DNA from: an uncultured Planctomycetaceae bacterium
GTDB taxonomy: Bacteria > Planctomycetota > Planctomycetia > Pirellulales > Pirellulaceae
Length of the DNA: 7,369 nucleotides
Direction of reading: 5' to 3'
NCBI GenBank assembly: GCA_937967755.1
Contig: CALBTA010000405.1
Location: 1 to 7,369 of the forward strand
The position numbers were made by a program, and so were the translations under genes. Below the pieces are notes generated by a model, which was given only the letters and a program-made list of their open reading frames with translations, was not told the DNA's origin and did no database searches. Below, piece by piece: positions 5,435-7,369 of this stretch. Position 1 is the first letter of the stretch. Every line of letters starts with the position of its first letter.

Positions 5435-7369
5435 ATGACTACCCTCCTCATCGCCGTTGGTGCTTTCTTTGGCTATATCATTGCCTACCACACCTACGGC
5501 AAATGGTTGGCCCGCCGCATCTTTGGGCTGGACCCTAAGGCAAAGGTGCCCAGCGAGCAATTGCGCGACGACATCGACTACGTGCCGACGAAGAAGGAAG
5601 TCATCTTCGGCCACCACTTCACCAGCATCGCGGGGACGGGGCCGATTGTTGGGCCGGCGATTGCCGTGTTTTGGGGCTGGCTGCCCGCGCTGTTGTGGGT
5701 GTTGTTCGGATCGATCTTCATCGGGGCGGTGCATGATTTCGGGGCGCTAGTCGTATCGCTACGCAACCGAGGGCAAACCGTCGGCGAAGTGGCGGGGCGG
5801 CTGATCAACCCGCGGGCGAAGGTGCTGTTTCTGCTGATCCTGTTTTTCGCGTTGACGATAGTGCTGGCGATTTTCGGCTTGGTGATTGCCGCCATTTTCA
5901 AGATGTACCCCGAAGCGGTGCTATCGGTCTGGATCGAAATTCCGCTCGCCCTGCTCATCGGCTGGTGGGTTTACAAGCGCAGCGGAGGGCTGCTGATCCC
6001 TTCGCTCATCGCGTTGGCGCTGATGTACGTGGCGATCTACGTCGGCGTTTATTACCTGCCGTCGGCCACGCCGCTTGAGATGATCAACTATTGGATACCC
6101 GGTGTGCTGCCGCAGACAGCCGATGGGGCGCTCGACCAAACCGGCTACCTGAACCCGGTCGTGCAATGGACCGTGATCTTGCTGGTGTACTGTTATATCG
6201 CATCGGTGCTGCCAGTCTGGACGCTGCTGCAGCCGCGCGATTACATCAATAGCCACCAGCTCATTCTGGCCCTCAGCCTGTTGGTCGGCGGGCTGCTTGT
6301 CGCCGGGCTGACGGTCAGCGAAGCGAACATCACCACCGCAGCCCCGGCGATCCAACAAACCGAAGTCGCTTACGCCCCGCCAATTTGGCCGTTTCTGTTC
6401 ATCACCATCGCCTGCGGGGCGATCAGCGGGTTCCACTGCCTTGTTTCCAGCGGAACCTCCAGCAAGCAATTGGCCTGCGAACCCGACGCCCAATACGTCG
6501 GCTATGGGGCGATGCTGCTCGAAGGGGGCCTGGCGGTGATCGTCATTCTGGCTTGCTGCGCCGGCGTGGGGATGGGGAAGTTTGAACGCGTCGAAGGCAG
6601 CTATGCGTTCGCGCCCGTCATCGACGAAGCCACGGGCGAGCATTTGAAAGGCACGGCCGCGTGGAACACCCGATACGACGCCGAGAAAGGCTGGGGCGCA
6701 TTCGGGCTGCCGGCCAAGGTCGGGGCGTTCATCGAAGGGGGCGGCAACTTTTTAACCACGCTGCGAATTCCCGGTACGCCGATCGGCATTCCGTTGGAGT
6801 TCGCCATTGGCATTGTCGCAGTGCTGGTCGCCAGCTTCGCCGCGACGACTTTAGATACCGCCACTCGGTTGCAGCGGTACGTCATTCAAGAGTTGGCCGC
6901 CACAGTCCGTTTCACCCCGGCGACGAATAAGTTTGTCGCCACGGCGATCGCGCTGCTTTGCGGAGGGGCGATGGCGATGCTTTCCGCACCGGGTAAAGAA
7001 CCTGGCAGCGGAGGGCTGATCCTGTGGCCGCTGTTCGGGGCGACCAACCAACTGCTCGCCGGGTTGGCGTTCATGGTGATCGTCTTCTACCTCTGGCGGC
7101 GCAACAAGCCGATCTGGTTCGCCGCCATTCCCATGGTCATCATGATCATCCTGCCGGCTTGGGCTTTGTTGTGGCAGATGTTCACAACCGCCCCGCTCAA
7201 ACCCGACGGCCCACCCGGAGGCTGGTTCTGGCCGTTGTATGGGATGATTTCCGGCGAGGCCCCTTGGGCCTGGAACAACTCGCACCTGCTGTTCGGCATC
7301 GGACTATCCGCCTTTGGGCTGCAAATTTGGATGGTCGCCGAGGCCCTGCTGCTATGGCCCAAGGCCAAA
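5435..7369 (+). CDS. cstA: CstA-family carbon starvation protein / pyruvate transporter (3' end outside window)
   Basis: 645 codons run from ATG 5435 to the right edge with no stop. The product is a polytopic inner-membrane transporter of the CstA/BtsT family, whose characterised members import pyruvate (and were linked to peptide use) during carbon limitation. Family landmarks in order: an N-terminal helix (LLIAVGAFFGYIIAY, 4-18) that acts as a signal anchor; GHHFTSIAGTGPIVGPAIA at 59-77 and GAVHDFGALVVSLRNRG at 97-113, the most conserved CstA core; SVLPVWTLLQPRDYINS at 257-273; SGFHCLVSSGTSSKQL at 331-346; DTATRLQRYVIQE at 474-486; and WPLFGATNQLLAGLA at 531-545. Around a dozen or more hydrophobic segments are visible, separated by a soluble loop at about 381-430. 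Escherichia coli CstA is about 700 residues, so most of the protein is here. ATG 5435 fits the family's N-terminus, but no Shine-Dalgarno site precedes it (the upstream bases are pyrimidine-rich). Regulation by carbon supply is expected from the family, not shown here. Confidence 0.94.
   Translation, partial: MTTLLIAVGAFFGYIIAYHTYGKWLARRIFGLDPKAKVPSEQLRDDIDYVPTKKEVIFGHHFTSIAGTGPIVGPAIAVFWGWLPALLWVLFGSIFIGAVHDFGALVVSLRNRGQTVGEVAGRLINPRAKVLFLLILFFALTIVLAIFGLVIAAIFKMYPEAVLSVWIEIPLALLIGWWVYKRSGGLLIPSLIALALMYVAIYVGVYYLPSATPLEMINYWIPGVLPQTADGALDQTGYLNPVVQWTVILLVYCYIASVLPVWTLLQPRDYINSHQLILALSLLVGGLLVAGLTVSEANITTAAPAIQQTEVAYAPPIWPFLFITIACGAISGFHCLVSSGTSSKQLACEPDAQYVGYGAMLLEGGLAVIVILACCAGVGMGKFERVEGSYAFAPVIDEATGEHLKGTAAWNTRYDAEKGWGAFGLPAKVGAFIEGGGNFLTTLRIPGTPIGIPLEFAIGIVAVLVASFAATTLDTATRLQRYVIQELAATVRFTPATNKFVATAIALLCGGAMAMLSAPGKEPGSGGLILWPLFGATNQLLAGLAFMVIVFYLWRRNKPIWFAAIPMVIMIILPAWALLWQMFTTAPLKPDGPPGGWFWPLYGMISGEAPWAWNNSHLLFGIGLSAFGLQIWMVAEALLLWPKAK

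Noticed and set aside
5921..6643. 240-codon minus-strand frame inside the transporter gene
   Set aside because: It is antisense to clearly recognisable CstA sequence and encodes a Gln/Asp/Arg-rich composition without motifs.
1..7369. A new defence, secretion or mobile system spanning several genes
   Set aside because: The intact genes are unrelated, separated by terminators and repeats, and the two mobile-type pieces are short relics; nothing links them functionally.

Overview
The window looks like chromosomal DNA from a GC-rich, free-living bacterium, most likely of the phylum Planctomycetota (Pirellula/Rhodopirellula-like). This is an inference. It rests on the type of AAA+ ATPase at the left edge, the small conserved protein beginning MAKFYVQSG, the CGTTCCCACGC palindromic intergenic repeat, weak or absent Shine-Dalgarno sites, loosely packed single-gene units, and gene debris of RHS and integrase type. 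No rRNA, tRNA, CRISPR array or phage module is visible.

Left part (1-2675): two divergent genes. The minus strand carries an AAA+ ATPase with an N-terminal winged-helix-like segment; its last residues lie beyond position 1. The plus strand carries an HDOD-domain signalling protein, which ends in a convincing rho-independent terminator. About 250 bp of shared regulatory DNA separates the two starts.

Middle (2676-4491): a 123-bp nested inverted-repeat element fills nearly all the space between the HDOD terminator and a flavin-dependent amine oxidase of the monomeric sarcosine oxidase / N-methyltryptophan oxidase family. The oxidase has every expected cofactor and catalytic residue. It has no ribosome binding site, and a possible -10 box lies seven bases before its ATG, so it may be translated from a leaderless transcript. 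A hairpin covers its stop codon. A 116-residue conserved hypothetical protein follows, with a good Shine-Dalgarno site and a perfect palindrome just upstream.

Right part (4492-7369): first a graveyard, with the last ~55 residues of an integrase-type transposase on the plus strand abutting a YD-repeat (RHS) fragment on the minus strand, then about 500 bp with no recognisable gene. It ends with a large membrane transporter of the CstA (carbon starvation / pyruvate transporter) family that runs off the right edge.

The intact genes are functionally unrelated (ATPase, signalling, amine oxidation, carbon uptake) and do not form an operon. I found no convincing new multi-gene system. The most interesting items are the repeat element and what it implies for oxidase transcription, the fragment junction at about 4656-4664, and the uncharacterised ATPase and small protein.
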